Source: Pseudomonas frederiksbergensis (GTDB lineage Bacteria; Pseudomonadota; Gammaproteobacteria; Pseudomonadales; Pseudomonadaceae). Taken from it: DNA of 64,000 nt. Position 1 is the first letter of the stretch; every line of letters begins with the position of its first letter. The notes beneath the pieces were generated by a model. The model searched no databases and had not been told where the DNA came from. It saw nothing but the letters and a program-made list of their open reading frames with translations. Made by a program: the position numbers and the translations under genes. The DNA lies in the NCBI RefSeq assembly GCF_017114915.1, contig NZ_JAAUOE010000017.1, forward strand, positions 43,520 to 107,519, given 5' to 3'. This document shows, in pieces, positions 33,447 to 43,764 of the stretch.

Positions 33447-36293
33447 TCAGACCTGCTCGAGCGCCTCGTTCAATGCACGCTCCAGGTCGGCCTTGTAGCG
33501 CAAATACAGATTGCTGGAACCCTGACCATCACCGAGCAGGCCCGACAGGTCCAGGTCGGTGATGTAGCAGCGATAGCGCTCGGTCTCGCGGCGCTGCTCG
33601 ACGATTTCCCGGGCGACCACACTGAACAGTTGGTCGCCATGTTCCAGCTCTGAAAACTCCCGCTGATTGCAATACAACGTGACCTGCACCTGCCCCGGTG
33701 CGGCTTTGCCGACGATCGCCTGCACGTCATAGAACGGTTTGTTGACCGGGATTTGCGGTGCAGGCCGGGGTTCGATCCGGCGCGCCCGCGTGGTACCTGA
33801 AGGCAACAACTGGTAATACAAAGTCTCCACGCTCAACGGCTGAGCGGCGTCCATCGGCAGCAAGGCATCGCGCCGGTACTGGATCGATTGCAGGAAACGT
33901 TGCAACGGCACCAGCAGGCTTTGTTCGTCGTGCCAGGGCAAGCGCTGCTGCCACAGGGCATTGAATTCATCCAGAACGTACAGATCAGCCTGGTGTTCGT
34001 TGATCCGGTAGAACACCTGAACGCAGTCGGGTTGCCCCATGGGCAGGATCAGCGCCAGATCGTGGTCTTCCAGCGCCATCGGATCCAGATGCAGCGGGCT
34101 GTAGCTCGCCAGTTCTTCGCCCAGGTAGTCGAACAGCGCCGGCAGCGTGGCGAGGGCAATGTGATTGACCTCACCGGGCACCAGCTCCAGCACGTGGTAA
34201 TGCTGCTGGACCTGAATCAGGTAACGGTGATTGAGCTTGCTCAGCAGCAGGTTCTGCGCGGTGTCGAAAACTTCTTCGACCCGCCGGGCGATAAATTGCG
34301 CGCGGTTGTGACAGAAGCACCGCACCCGCAGCTTGGGCTGCTGTGGCCCGTCCGGCAGGCTGTTGAGGTAATCGCGCAGGCAGTCGAGCAGGGCATGGGG
34401 GCCGTCAAAGCGGCTGACCAGCACCTCGTTCCAGCTGTTGAGCGTGACCTGATCCAGGGTCAGCACCAGGTTTTCCCGCACGCCGGCGTAACTCAGGGAA
34501 TCGGTGCGCTCGGTGGTCATCAGGATGTTCAGGTCGCGATGGTGCTTGAGCGGATCGACGCCGACGTTAACCAGAATCAGTATTTCGCTCGGCACGCTGG
34601 CGCGCAGCAAAGGCTCTTCGGCGACCGTGGTCAAGGGTAAAGCGATGCTTTGTTGCAGGCTGCCGAGCAGGTTGAACAGTTCGAATTCACTCAAGTCGCT
34701 GCTGCCGGGGTGCAGGGCCAGACGGGTGCTGCTGTCGATCACACCGTTGCGGTGGCACCAGGTGAGCAGTTCGAGTAGCTGGCGGCTGCGCTTGATCGGC
34801 GCGAAATGTTCCCACTCATGGGCGGTCAGGCTGCCATTGTACAAACCCCATTGGGTTTGCCCCGGCTCTCTCTTGTTCGGGGCCTGCACCAGCGTCAAGG
34901 TGTCTTCGGCCAGATCGGGGGCGATGCCTGGGTTGATGAATTCGACCTTGTCGGCCTTGCGTTCGAAGGCCGCGTACAACCGCCGGCCCAGCACATTGAG
35001 GTCACGTTTGTTGATCAGGTTGACGGTCTGCTCGTGGCGGGCAAACTGCGTCAGGAAGCGGTAGCTGTAATTCAGCTCGCCGACCAAAGCCCGGCGTTCG
35101 GCACTGACCTGGCGGACTTTCCATTGGCTGCGGCTGTCGAGCAACGCCAGCTGACGCTGATCCCAATGCCATTCACGGGCCAGGCGTTCGAGCAACGAAC
35201 GCTGCCAGCTCTGGGTGCGGGCGCTGCTGCCAGTGAGCTTGCGGTTGACCTTCAGGTACAGCGCGCGACGTACCAGCTCAAGCCGCTCCGGTTCACCCCG
35301 TGCCGTGAGGTATTCCTCGATGCGCCGGTAAACCACCATGTACGGGTCCAGCTCATCGAGGTCCAGTTGATTGGCAAACACCGCTTGCTTGAAACGTAGG
35401 CTCAGGCAGTGGACCTTGGGGTGTTCGCTGGCGTAGACCTCGGTCAGCAACAGTTTGAGCACCGACTTGTACGGTGACTCGATGCCTTTGAACAACTGCC
35501 AAAGCCCGGCACCGATGAATTCCCCGGGCGGGATGTACGAAAGATGCCCCAGGTCCAGGGTTTCATCGGCACGGATGAAGCGCTTGGACAGCAGCGTGTG
35601 GGTGTAACGGTCGTACGCCGCTTCTTCGTAAACCGGTACCAGCCACCAGATCGGTGTGCGCCCGGCCAGCCAGATCGCGGTGCGGTAGAACTCGTCCAGC
35701 AGCAGATAGTGCTGGGTGGTGCCGCAGTCCTCCGAACTCAACTGCGTATCGCGCTCGCCGAGCACGAAGCGGGCCGGGTCGATCAGGAAAAAATGCGCCT
35801 CGGCGCCTTGGCTGGCCGCCCAGGCTTCCAGCAGCTGGCATTTTTTGCGCAGCTCAGTGAGTTCGCTTTCGCTCAAGTCCGGGGCATGACAGACCCATAC
35901 ATCCATGTCGCTTTGATCGGCCTGGGCCAGGGTGCCAAGGCTGCCCATCAGGAACAGGCCGTGAATCGGTCTCGGCGGGTTGCTGCCGTGGCGTGGCTTG
36001 TAGGAAAACGAACGGGTCAGGCGTTGAGCTTCGGCGAGGGTGTTGGCGTCGGGGTCGTAATTCGACAGTCCGGCCGGGGTGCTACCCGAAACGTAACCTG
36101 GCAACAGCGGATGATTGACGTGGAAAAACAGCGGCAACAGGGTCAGCACCGCTTGCTGGCGGGGCGACAACCCTTCCATGGCACGAGCCATGCGGCCCTC
36201 GTTGAGCTTCAGAAAACGGGCGCGCAGCTGGCTGAGAACCTTGCGGTCGATTCCCTCGTCCAGATCGGGGCGGATTTCATGGGTGCGGGTCAT
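33447..36293 (-). CDS. cyaA: Class I adenylate cyclase CyaA
   Basis: 948 residues. The N-terminal catalytic half carries FLMGSLGTLAQADQSDMDVW near 110-130, the nucleotidyltransferase-type signature with the metal-binding aspartates, and HFFLIDPARFVLGERDTQLS. The C-terminal half is the regulatory region of enterobacterial-type cyclases. The enzyme makes cAMP from ATP for Vfr/Crp signalling in the cytoplasm. It is probably a single gene. Confidence 0.95.
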   Translation of the reverse strand: MTRTHEIRPDLDEGIDRKVLSQLRARFLKLNEGRMARAMEGLSPRQQAVLTLLPLFFHVNHPLLPGYVSGSTPAGLSNYDPDANTLAEAQRLTRSFSYKPRHGSNPPRPIHGLFLMGSLGTLAQADQSDMDVWVCHAPDLSESELTELRKKCQLLEAWAASQGAEAHFFLIDPARFVLGERDTQLSSEDCGTTQHYLLLDEFYRTAIWLAGRTPIWWLVPVYEEAAYDRYTHTLLSKRFIRADETLDLGHLSYIPPGEFIGAGLWQLFKGIESPYKSVLKLLLTEVYASEHPKVHCLSLRFKQAVFANQLDLDELDPYMVVYRRIEEYLTARGEPERLELVRRALYLKVNRKLTGSSARTQSWQRSLLERLAREWHWDQRQLALLDSRSQWKVRQVSAERRALVGELNYSYRFLTQFARHEQTVNLINKRDLNVLGRRLYAAFERKADKVEFINPGIAPDLAEDTLTLVQAPNKREPGQTQWGLYNGSLTAHEWEHFAPIKRSRQLLELLTWCHRNGVIDSSTRLALHPGSSDLSEFELFNLLGSLQQSIALPLTTVAEEPLLRASVPSEILILVNVGVDPLKHHRDLNILMTTERTDSLSYAGVRENLVLTLDQVTLNSWNEVLVSRFDGPHALLDCLRDYLNSLPDGPQQPKLRVRCFCHNRAQFIARRVEEVFDTAQNLLLSKLNHRYLIQVQQHYHVLELVPGEVNHIALATLPALFDYLGEELASYSPLHLDPMALEDHDLALILPMGQPDCVQVFYRINEHQADLYVLDEFNALWQQRLPWHDEQSLLVPLQRFLQSIQYRRDALLPMDAAQPLSVETLYYQLLPSGTTRARRIEPRPAPQIPVNKPFYDVQAIVGKAAPGQVQVTLYCNQREFSELEHGDQLFSVVAREIVEQRRETERYRCYITDLDLSGLLGDGQGSSNLYLRYKADLERALNEALEQV

Positions 36294-36487
36294 GTCAGCT
36301 CAATCCGGCTCGCGGGGCTCGGACGTGGGAGGGCTCGGGAAGAGGGGCAGTTTAGCGCCTCGGCCTCGGGACTTTTAAGCTGAATTTGTTTTTCTGGCGT
36401 CAGATTTCTATTGTCGGGCGACAGCGGGCAACGGAGTGTGCCCGCGGAAATCCCGTGACAGAGCTTTCCGTGGGCGATGCGTGATGC

Positions 36488-36733
36488 TCAGGCTGTTTCC
36501 CGCACGGACAGAATGGTTAGAACGGTTTGTACATTTTGGGCGGCGTCACGCCCCAGGCTGGTCAGGTAACCGCCATCGGGCTGGGTGATCAATTCTTTGT
36601 CGAACAGTCTTTGGGCGGCGGCAATGGCTTTCGGGGCAGCGGTCTGATGAATTTTCAAACCTTCCTGGGAACTGTCCAGGTTGAAGAGTGCGAGGATTTC
36701 CAGTTCGGCAACCAGCTCAGGGGTAAGCGACAT
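36488..36733 (-). CDS. TIGR02647 family small protein
   Basis: 81 residues (SLTPELVAELEILALFNLDS, RLFDKELITQPDGGYLTSLG). The second half looks like a small winged helix (identify, turn, then KELITQPDGGYLTSLG). Members are known to me as TIGR02647, a pseudomonad family without assigned function. It stands alone between cyaA and the acidic small protein gene. Confidence 0.8.
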   Translation of the reverse strand: MSLTPELVAELEILALFNLDSSQEGLKIHQTAAPKAIAAAQRLFDKELITQPDGGYLTSLGRDAAQNVQTVLTILSVRETA

Positions 36734-36862
36734 AAGGACTCCAGACTTTCTAGGAATTAGACGACAGCGCCCCTAAGGTGAACCCGTCGGTGAGGCATGT
36801 CCAGTGCTCGCAACAGGGTTTTTTCGCTTACCCGGCGGGTGGTGCGGGCAGCGGGGTGATTT

Positions 36863-36956
36863 CTGTAGGAGCGAGGCTTGCCCGCGAAGGCCCCGCTGCG
36901 GTCTTCCTGAAAAACCGCATCATCGTTCTTCGCGGGCAAGCCTCGCTCCTACAGGG
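36863..36956. repeat. Inverted pair of REP elements
   Basis: CTGTAGGAGCGAGGCTTGCC/CGCGAAG and, inverted, CTTCGCGGGCAAGCCTCGCT/CCTACAG. Confidence 0.85.
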
Positions 36957-36964
36957 GGTTGAGA

Positions 36965-37249
36965 TTATTGCTTTTCCGCCGGCAACTCCGGCAAAGCGCG
37001 AAGCGCCGCTTCATACCATTGGGTGTCGAACGCACGGTCTTCATCGAGCATGGCGTCGATCTCGTAAGCCAGTACATGAGCCATCAGATTAAGGATGTCG
37101 TCGCGCTCGTAACCGACCAGGGTCAGCTTGTTGAAGGTCGCCTTGGCCGCTGGCGGGTTATCGCTCTCGATCTGGTTCTCGATCGCTTCGATCAATGTCG
37201 TTTCGGCGAACTCTTCTTCGTCGTTGTCGATATCGTTTGGCTCGCTCAT
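36965..37249 (-). CDS. Conserved acidic hypothetical protein
   Basis: 94 residues from ATG 37249 (MSEPNDIDNDEEEFAETTLI), ending WYEAALRALPELPAEKQ. Strongly acidic N-terminus and predicted helices after it. The ribosome site GGAG lies just upstream (GAGGAGCCTGCC on the minus strand). I recognise no family. It is divergent from the glutathione S-transferase gene. Confidence 0.7.
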   Translation of the reverse strand: MSEPNDIDNDEEEFAETTLIEAIENQIESDNPPAAKATFNKLTLVGYERDDILNLMAHVLAYEIDAMLDEDRAFDTQWYEAALRALPELPAEKQ

Positions 37250-37375
37250 GGCAGGCTCCTCAAGGAAAGGCGGCCAGTTTACCTGCATTCAGCGCTGTGA
37301 TGCTGCTGGCAAGAAGTGCCCGGACGTTCTATAACTCTGGGCTGCCAACCCCCTGCACGGCCTGGAGGCTATGTA

Positions 37376-38035
37376 ATGCTCAAGCTTTATGGATTTTGCG
37401 TCAGCAACTACTACAACATGGTCAAGCTGGCGTTGCTGGAGAAGGGACTGTCGTTTGAAGAAGTGCCGTTTTACCCAGGCACCAGCCCCGAGTCGCTGGC
37501 CATCAGCCCGCGCGGCAAGGTTCCTGTACTGGGCGTCGAACAGGGTTTCGTCAACGAAACCAGCGTGATTCTCGAGTACCTCGAGCAGAGCCAGAAAGGC
37601 ACGCCACTGCTGCCGAGTGAGCCCTTCGAGCGAGCGCAGACCCTGGCTTTGGCCAAGGAAATCGAGCTGTACATCGAACTGCCGGCGCGCGCCTGCTACC
37701 CCGAAGCATTTTTCGGCATGTCAGTGCCGGAGGCGATCAAGGACAAGACCAAGACCGAACTGCTGCTGGGGTTCGCCTCACTGGGCAGGCACGGCAAGTT
37801 CGCCCCTTACGTCGCGGGCGACAGTCTCAGCATTGCGGATTTGTATTTCCTGTACAGCGTGCCGATGGCCTGTGCCGTGGCACAGAAGTTGTTCGATATC
37901 GATCTGTTGGCTGAGATGCCGGCGGCCAGGGCGCTGCTGGAGCGTCTGGGGCAGAGTCCGAACGTGCAGCGAATTGCGGCAGACAAGGACGCAGCAATGC
38001 CCGCGTTTCTGGCGATGATCGCGTCCAGGAAATAG
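37376..38035 (+). CDS. Glutathione S-transferase
   Basis: 219 residues from ATG 37376 with TGGAGG at 37362-37367. N-terminal thioredoxin-like domain (LKLYGFCVSNYYNMVKLALL, SPRGKVPVLGVEQGFVNETS with the glutathione-binding E-[TS]) and an all-helical C-terminal domain (VAGDSLSIADLYFLYSV, the N-capping box). It conjugates or reduces with glutathione in the cytoplasm; substrate unknown. Confidence 0.9.
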   Translation: MLKLYGFCVSNYYNMVKLALLEKGLSFEEVPFYPGTSPESLAISPRGKVPVLGVEQGFVNETSVILEYLEQSQKGTPLLPSEPFERAQTLALAKEIELYIELPARACYPEAFFGMSVPEAIKDKTKTELLLGFASLGRHGKFAPYVAGDSLSIADLYFLYSVPMACAVAQKLFDIDLLAEMPAARALLERLGQSPNVQRIAADKDAAMPAFLAMIASRK

Positions 38036-38059
38036 ATTGTGTAACGATCTTGAGGATGC

Positions 38060-38151
38060 CTTCGCGGGCAAGCCTCGCTCCTGCAGGGGTATACGTCGTG
38101 CCGCAACGGTGCGAACAACACAGAACCTGGAGCGAGGCTTGCCCGCGAAGC
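38060..38151. repeat. Inverted pair of REP elements between the GST gene and argH
   Basis: TTCGCGGGCAAGCCTCGCTC and its inverted partner AGCGAGGCTTGCCCGCGAAG, with a GTTCG-type centre. It lies between two converging genes. Confidence 0.85.
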
Positions 38152-38153
38152 TT

Positions 38154-39548
38154 TTAGCGGCTGGCCAGCAACGCCTGACCGCGAGCCACGGCAGCCTTGA
38201 CCTGCGCTGGCGCGGTCCCGCCGATGTGGTCACGGGCATTTACCGAACCTTCCAGGGTCAGCACGGCAAACACGTCCTGCTCGATCTGGTCGCTGAACTT
38301 GCGCAGTTCTTCCAGGCTCATTTCCGCCAGGTCCTTGCCGCTGTCCACGCCATATTTCACCGCATGGCCAACGATCTCGTGGCAATCACGGAACGGCAGG
38401 CCACGGCGCACCAGGTAGTCGGCCAGGTCGGTGGCCGTGGAGAAACCGCGCAGGGCCGCTTCGCGCATCATGGCGTGCTTGGGTTTGATCGCCGGGATCA
38501 TATCGGCAAAGGCCCGCAGCGAGTCGCGCAGGGTGTCGGCGGCGTCGAACAGCGGTTCCTTGTCTTCCTGGTTGTCCTTGTTGTAGGCCAGGGGCTGACC
38601 TTTCATCAGGGTCAGCAGACCCATCAGTGCGCCGAATACACGGCCAGTCTTGCCGCGAACCAGCTCCGGCACGTCCGGGTTTTTCTTTTGCGGCATGATT
38701 GAGCTGCCGGTGCAGAAACGGTCCGGCAGATCGATGAACTGGAACTGCGCGCTGGTCCACAACACCAACTCTTCGGAGAAACGCGACAAGTGCATCATCG
38801 CGATGCTCGCGGCCGAGCAGAACTCGATGGCGAAGTCGCGATCGGACACGTTGTCCAAAGAGTTGCCGCCGACAGCGTCGAAGCCCAGCAGCTGCGCGGT
38901 GTACTCACGATCGATCGGGTAGGTGGTGCCGGCCAGCGCGGCGCTGCCCAGCGGCATGCGGTTGGTGCGCTTGCGGCAGTCCACCAGGCGCTCATAGTCG
39001 CGGCTGAGCATTTCGAACCAGGCCAGCATGTGGTGCCCGAAGGTTACCGGTTGCGCGGTTTGCAGGTGAGTGAAGCCCGGCATGATGCTGCCGGCTTCGC
39101 GCTCGGCCTGCTCCAGCAAACCTTGTTGCAGGCGGGTGATTTCGCCCAGGATCAGGTCGATCTCGTCACGCAGCCACAGACGGATGTCGGTAGCGACCTG
39201 GTCGTTACGGCTGCGGCCGGTGTGCAGCTTTTTACCGGTCACGCCGATGCGGTCGGTCAGACGCGCCTCGATGTTCATGTGCACGTCTTCGAGGTCGATG
39301 CGCCAGTCGAACTGGCCGGCCTCGATTTCACCCTGGATGGTCTTCAGGCCATCGATGATGCTGTCGCGCTCGGCATCGGTCAGCACGCCGACCTTGGCCA
39401 GCATGGTGGCGTGGGCGATCGAGCCCATGATGTCGTGGCGATACAGGCGCTGGTCGAAGGTGACGGAGGCGGTGAAGCGGGCGACGAAGGCGTCGACGGG
39501 TTCACTGAAGCGGCCGCCCCAGGACTGATTGGTCTTGTCAGTGCTCAT
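38154..39548 (-). CDS. argH: Argininosuccinate lyase
   Basis: 464 residues from ATG 39548 ([20 protein letters not shown]); longer in-frame extensions lack similarity. The fumarase-superfamily signature [19 protein letters not shown] holds the catalytic serine and lysines; [13 protein letters not shown] is also present. It cleaves argininosuccinate to arginine and fumarate. Divergent from the algZ remnant and algR, the standard pseudomonad layout. Confidence 0.95.
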   Translation of the reverse strand: MSTDKTNQSWGGRFSEPVDAFVARFTASVTFDQRLYRHDIMGSIAHATMLAKVGVLTDAERDSIIDGLKTIQGEIEAGQFDWRIDLEDVHMNIEARLTDRIGVTGKKLHTGRSRNDQVATDIRLWLRDEIDLILGEITRLQQGLLEQAEREAGSIMPGFTHLQTAQPVTFGHHMLAWFEMLSRDYERLVDCRKRTNRMPLGSAALAGTTYPIDREYTAQLLGFDAVGGNSLDNVSDRDFAIEFCSAASIAMMHLSRFSEELVLWTSAQFQFIDLPDRFCTGSSIMPQKKNPDVPELVRGKTGRVFGALMGLLTLMKGQPLAYNKDNQEDKEPLFDAADTLRDSLRAFADMIPAIKPKHAMMREAALRGFSTATDLADYLVRRGLPFRDCHEIVGHAVKYGVDSGKDLAEMSLEELRKFSDQIEQDVFAVLTLEGSVNARDHIGGTAPAQVKAAVARGQALLASR

Positions 39549-39679
39549 GAATTCGCTCGTATCGGCTTGAAGAAAGATGGTGTGGAACGCTGTCGCGGAT
39601 AATAACAGGGTTGCCAATCCTGTCGCTGACACTGGTCGACAGGTTTTTTTCCCATGGCGCGCCCCCTGCTCGGAGCAAG

Positions 39680-40014
39680 CAGTGTGGAAATTGCGCAACG
39701 ATATTTATCAATTGAGCAATATCGTCCCGGCAACCGTCTACAGTTGGACATTAGGATCAGCGCACTTCTCGATGCTGCAGCTGACTATAGAGAGAAGAGG
39801 GGTGTTCATATTGTGTATCACCAAACCCTATGGCGATGTCTCGCCAACGCGGGCCTGGGCCGTCAGTTACCCGGCAGATGAAAATTTAGCCGCCGGTCTC
39901 GCGGCACTTTTTGGCCCTCGCGCTAGTCTTAGCGTGGATCGCGGTGACGGACGTCACTTCACCTGTCTACGCTATCTTTGTGCGAGACTCACGCAGGAAT
40001 CCAGCGCAATATGA
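39680..40014 (+). pseudogene. algZ: Remnant of sensor kinase gene algZ (fimS)
   Basis: Two fragments in different frames resemble AlgZ. In one frame (from about 39690) [20 protein letters not shown] matches the segment after the kinase's phosphorylation domain. In another (to 40014) LAALFGPRASLSVDRGDGRH, then FTCLRYLCARLTQE, matches its C-terminus. The membrane domain, the phosphoacceptor histidine region and the N-box of the ATPase are gone and a frameshift divides the rest. Its stop TGA (40012-40014) still overlaps the algR start, the original translational coupling. No working kinase can be made. Confidence 0.85.
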
Positions 40015-40757
40015 ATGTCCTGATCGTTGATGACGAACCCCTGGCCCGCGAGCGCCTGAGCCGAATGGTCGGCGAACTCGAGGGATACAACGTCCTGGAG
40101 CCAAGCGCCACGAATGGCGAAGAGGCGTTGGCACTGATCGACAGCCACAAGCCGGATATCGTACTGCTCGATATTGGCATGCCGGGCCTCGATGGCCTGC
40201 AAGTGGCGGCACGATTGTGCGAACGCGAAACCCCGCCCGCCGTGGTTTTTTGCACAGGGCCCGATGAATTTGCCGTGGAAGCCCTACAGGCCAGCGCCGT
40301 GGGCTATCTGGTGAAGCCAGTGCGCACAGAACAGTTACACGAAGCATTGAAGAAAGCCGAACGCCCCAATCGCGTACAGCTTGCGGCGCTGACTCGTCCC
40401 GCCGCCGAAACGGGCAGCGGCCCCCGCAGCCATATCAGCGCCCGTACCCGTAAAGGTATTGAACTGATCCCGTTGGGTCAGGTGGTCTACTTTATTGCCG
40501 ACCACAAGTACGTGACCTTGCGCCATGAAGGCGGCGAAGTGTTGCTGGATGAGCCGCTCAAGGCGCTCGAAGATGAGTTCGGCGACCGTTTCGTGCGGAT
40601 CCACCGCAACGCACTGGTGGCCCGCGAACGCATCGAACGGCTGCAACGCACGCCTCTGGGGCATTTTCAGCTGTTCCTCAAAGGCCTGAACGGTGACGCC
40701 CTGATCGTCAGCCGACGCCATGTGGCCGGTGTGCGCAAAATGATGCAACAGCTTTAA
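40011..40757 (+). CDS. algR: LytTR response regulator AlgR
   Basis: 248 residues from ATG 40011. Receiver domain MNVLIVDDEPLARERLSRMV with the phosphorylated aspartate in IVLLDIGMPGLDGLQ at 54 and a C-terminal LytTR DNA-binding domain (GQVVYFIADHKYVTLRHEGG, RFVRIHRNALVARERIE). AlgR controls alginate, type IV pili and virulence genes in P. aeruginosa. Its kinase AlgZ is absent here as a working gene, so this regulator must act unphosphorylated or take phosphate from elsewhere (inference). Confidence 0.95.
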   Translation: MNVLIVDDEPLARERLSRMVGELEGYNVLEPSATNGEEALALIDSHKPDIVLLDIGMPGLDGLQVAARLCERETPPAVVFCTGPDEFAVEALQASAVGYLVKPVRTEQLHEALKKAERPNRVQLAALTRPAAETGSGPRSHISARTRKGIELIPLGQVVYFIADHKYVTLRHEGGEVLLDEPLKALEDEFGDRFVRIHRNALVARERIERLQRTPLGHFQLFLKGLNGDALIVSRRHVAGVRKMMQQL

Positions 40758-40887
40758 AGGGCGAATTTCTACCCTGTTTCCGGACATTGAATGCCAGGGA
40801 GGCCATGCAGTTTCTGATACAAGTCAAAGCGGATTTGGCTGAGCTGTTATTATCCGCCGTATCTATTCAGTACGGATTGATTGATCC

Positions 40888-41829
40888 ATGTCCTCTCGCG
40901 AAATCCGCATCGCCACCCGCAAAAGTGCTCTTGCCCTGTGGCAGGCCGAATACGTCAAGGCTCGTCTGGAGCAGGCCCATCCGGGCCTGCTCGTGACCTT
41001 GGTGCCCATGGTCAGTCGCGGCGACAAGCTGCTCGATTCGCCCCTGTCGAAAATCGGCGGCAAGGGCCTGTTCGTCAAGGAACTGGAAACCGCGCTGCTG
41101 GAAAACGAAGCCGACATCGCCGTGCATTCGATGAAAGACGTGCCGATGGACTTCCCCGAAGGCCTCGGTCTGTTCTGCATCTGCGAGCGCGAAGACCCGC
41201 GCGATGCATTTGTCTCCAATACCTACGCCAGCCTGGATGAGTTGCCGCCGGGCAGCATCGTCGGCACTTCCAGCCTGCGTCGCCAGGCTCAGTTGCTGAC
41301 CCGCCGCCCGGACCTGGAAATCCGCTTCCTGCGTGGCAACGTCAACACCCGTCTGGCCAAGCTCGATGCCGGCGAATACGACGCCATCATCCTCGCCGCG
41401 GCGGGTTTGATTCGCCTGGGCTTCGAAGCCCGCATCACCTCGGCCATCAGTGTCGATGACAGCCTGCCGGCCGGTGGCCAGGGCGCGGTCGGTATCGAGT
41501 GCCGCAGCGCCGACACTGAAATTCATGCGCTGCTGGCGCCGCTGCATCACCAGGACACGGCCATTCGTGTCACTGCTGAACGTGCCTTGAACAAACATTT
41601 GAATGGCGGCTGCCAGGTGCCGATCGCTTGCTACGCCGTGCTTGAAGGCGAGCAGATCTGGTTGCGCGGTCTGGTGGGCGATCCGAACGGCGGCCTGCTG
41701 CTCAGCGCCGAGGCCCGAGCGCCACGCAGCAAGGCCGAGGCTTTGGGGGTGCAGGTGGCTGAAGACCTGCTGAGCCAGGGCGCCGACGCCATTCTCAAAG
41801 CAGTCTATGGCGAGGCAGGGCACGAGTGA
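40888..41829 (+). CDS. hemC: Hydroxymethylbilane synthase
   Basis: 313 residues. [20 protein letters not shown] at the start, [20 protein letters not shown], and the cofactor cysteine in [13 protein letters not shown]. It joins four porphobilinogens in haem synthesis. First of the hemC-hemD-hemX-hemY run. Confidence 0.96.
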   Translation: MSSREIRIATRKSALALWQAEYVKARLEQAHPGLLVTLVPMVSRGDKLLDSPLSKIGGKGLFVKELETALLENEADIAVHSMKDVPMDFPEGLGLFCICEREDPRDAFVSNTYASLDELPPGSIVGTSSLRRQAQLLTRRPDLEIRFLRGNVNTRLAKLDAGEYDAIILAAAGLIRLGFEARITSAISVDDSLPAGGQGAVGIECRSADTEIHALLAPLHHQDTAIRVTAERALNKHLNGGCQVPIACYAVLEGEQIWLRGLVGDPNGGLLLSAEARAPRSKAEALGVQVAEDLLSQGADAILKAVYGEAGHE

Positions 41830-42593
41830 CTGGTTGGCGTCTGCTGCTGACGCGTCCGGCAGACGAGTCGGCAGCGCTTGCCCGGGTGCTGGCCGAAGCG
41901 CGGGTTTTCAGTAGCAGCTTGCCGCTTTTGGACATCGAGCCCATTGCTGTCTCTGCCACAATACGCGAAGTGATTTGCAGCCTGGACCGCTACTGCGCGG
42001 TGATTGTGGTCAGCAAGCCGGCCGCCAGAATCGCTGTCGATTTGATTAAACAGTTCTGGTCGCAACCACCGGTTCCGAGATGGTTCAGCGTGGGCGCGGC
42101 GACGGCGCAGATCCTCGAGGCTAACGGGCTGGAGGTGAGCTTTCCGGTCGACGGCGATGACAGCGAAGCCTTGCTTGAGCTTCCACGGTTGCGCGAGGCT
42201 ATCGCCGGGCCCGACCCACAGGTGCTGATCATGCGCGGGGAGGGTGGGCGCGAGTTGCTGGCTGAGCGTTTGCGCGAGCTTGGTGCTAGTGTCGAGTATC
42301 TGGAGTTGTACCGGCGCGGCCTGCCACAGTACCCGCCAGCGACGCTGCCTGAGCGGATCGAAGCGGAACACTTGAACGGGCTGGTGGTCAGCAGTGGACA
42401 GGGTTTCGAGCACCTGCACCGATTGGCCGGCGATGCCTGGCCGGTCATGGCGCGGCTGCCGTTGTTTGTTCCAAGCCCCAGGGTCGCCGAGCTGGCACGC
42501 GCCGCCGGGGCCCAAACAGTTGTGGATTGTCGTGGCGCCAGTGCCGCGGCCTTGCTGACGGCGTTACGGGAGCACCCCGTGCCCGTTTTCTAA
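41826..42593 (+). CDS. hemD: Uroporphyrinogen-III synthase
   Basis: 255 residues from GTG 41826, which overlaps the hemC stop (GTGA). Typical weakly conserved Hem[68 protein letters not shown]. It closes hydroxymethylbilane to uroporphyrinogen III. Confidence 0.92.
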   Translation: MTGWRLLLTRPADESAALARVLAEARVFSSSLPLLDIEPIAVSATIREVICSLDRYCAVIVVSKPAARIAVDLIKQFWSQPPVPRWFSVGAATAQILEANGLEVSFPVDGDDSEALLELPRLREAIAGPDPQVLIMRGEGGRELLAERLRELGASVEYLELYRRGLPQYPPATLPERIEAEHLNGLVVSSGQGFEHLHRLAGDAWPVMARLPLFVPSPRVAELARAAGAQTVVDCRGASAAALLTALREHPVPVF

Positions 42594-42609
42594 TGCAAAG
42601 GATGGATAC

Positions 42610-43764
42610 GTGAGCGAAACAGCCTTGCCTAAAGATAACGTCCAGCCCGTGCTTGATGCGCCGGTTGAAGCATCGGTTGAAACCGGGTCACCTGCTGCCG
42701 GGCAGCGCCGAGGCAATGGGCTGGCAATCGCCGCGCTGCTGTTGGGCGCTGCCGGTGTTGCGGTGGGCGGTTGGGGAGTCTGGCAGGTGCGCCACCTGCA
42801 AGCCACTCACCAACAACAGTTGAGTCAGGTACAGGCGTTGAACGATCAGGCACAGAGCCTGAAGCTCAATGAGCAACGCCTGACGGCTCGTCTCGAACAA
42901 ATGCCTGCCGCCGAGGAACTCGATGCGCGCAGTCGTTTGGTCATTCAACTTCAGGGCGATCAGCAACGCTTGAATCAACGCCTGGAAACCGTCCTCGGTG
43001 CCAGCCGCAAGGATTGGCGTTTGGCCGAGGCCGAGCATTTGCTGCGTCTGGCCAGCCTGCGTCTGTCGGCCTTGCAGGACGTCAGCAGCGCCCAGGCCCT
43101 GGTGCAGGGCGCCGATGAAATTCTCCGTGAACAGAACGACCCGGGGGCATTTGCCGCTCGCGAGCAAGTGGCCAAAACCCTGGTGGCGCTGCGCAGTACC
43201 GAGCAGCCGGATCGCACCGGGTTGTTCTTGCGCTTGGGGGCGTTGCGCGATCAGGTGATCAACCTCACCGAGCTGGCGCCCGAGTACAAGGATCGCGGTG
43301 AGTCCCTGCTGGGTCTGACGGCCGATGGCGACGGTGCCAGTCGCTGGGCGCAATGGTGGGATGAGATCTCGCGTTACATCCGCATCGATTTCAACGCCGA
43401 CAAGAATGTCCGTCCATTGCTGGCAGGGCAGAGCCTGAGCCAGGTGCGTCTGGCCTTGAGCCTGGCGCTGGAGCAGGCGCAGTGGGCTGCGCTCAATGGC
43501 CAAGCCGCGGTTTACACCCAGGCGCTGGCCGAGGCGCGGGATGTGCTCAAGGGTAATTTCAACCCGGACAACCCTCAGAGCAAGATCATGCTGGAGCAGG
43601 TGTCCGAGTTGAGCAAGCAGCCGGTCACGGTGGTCACGCCGGATCTGACGGGCACGTTGAGCGCCGTTCAGGCTTACCTTGAGCGGCGCAACGTCAACGC
43701 CGAGGACTCGGTGAAACCTCTGGCCAAACCTGCCGCGAGCTCTGCGCAGGAGACCACGCCATGA
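42610..43764 (+). CDS. hemX: HemX-like membrane protein (uroporphyrin-III C-methyltransferase homologue)
   Basis: 384 residues from GTG 42610. An N-terminal acidic cytoplasmic stretch, one transmembrane segment (GLAIAALLLGAAGVAVGGWG, about 37-60), then a long helical periplasmic part (QRLNQRLETVLGASRKDWRL, AEHLLRLASLRLSALQD). Proteins of this family sit in haem operons but methyltransferase activity has not been the rule. Coupled to hemY by a four-base overlap. Confidence 0.9.
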   Translation: MSETALPKDNVQPVLDAPVEASVETGSPAAGQRRGNGLAIAALLLGAAGVAVGGWGVWQVRHLQATHQQQLSQVQALNDQAQSLKLNEQRLTARLEQMPAAEELDARSRLVIQLQGDQQRLNQRLETVLGASRKDWRLAEAEHLLRLASLRLSALQDVSSAQALVQGADEILREQNDPGAFAAREQVAKTLVALRSTEQPDRTGLFLRLGALRDQVINLTELAPEYKDRGESLLGLTADGDGASRWAQWWDEISRYIRIDFNADKNVRPLLAGQSLSQVRLALSLALEQAQWAALNGQAAVYTQALAEARDVLKGNFNPDNPQSKIMLEQVSELSKQPVTVVTPDLTGTLSAVQAYLERRNVNAEDSVKPLAKPAASSAQETTP

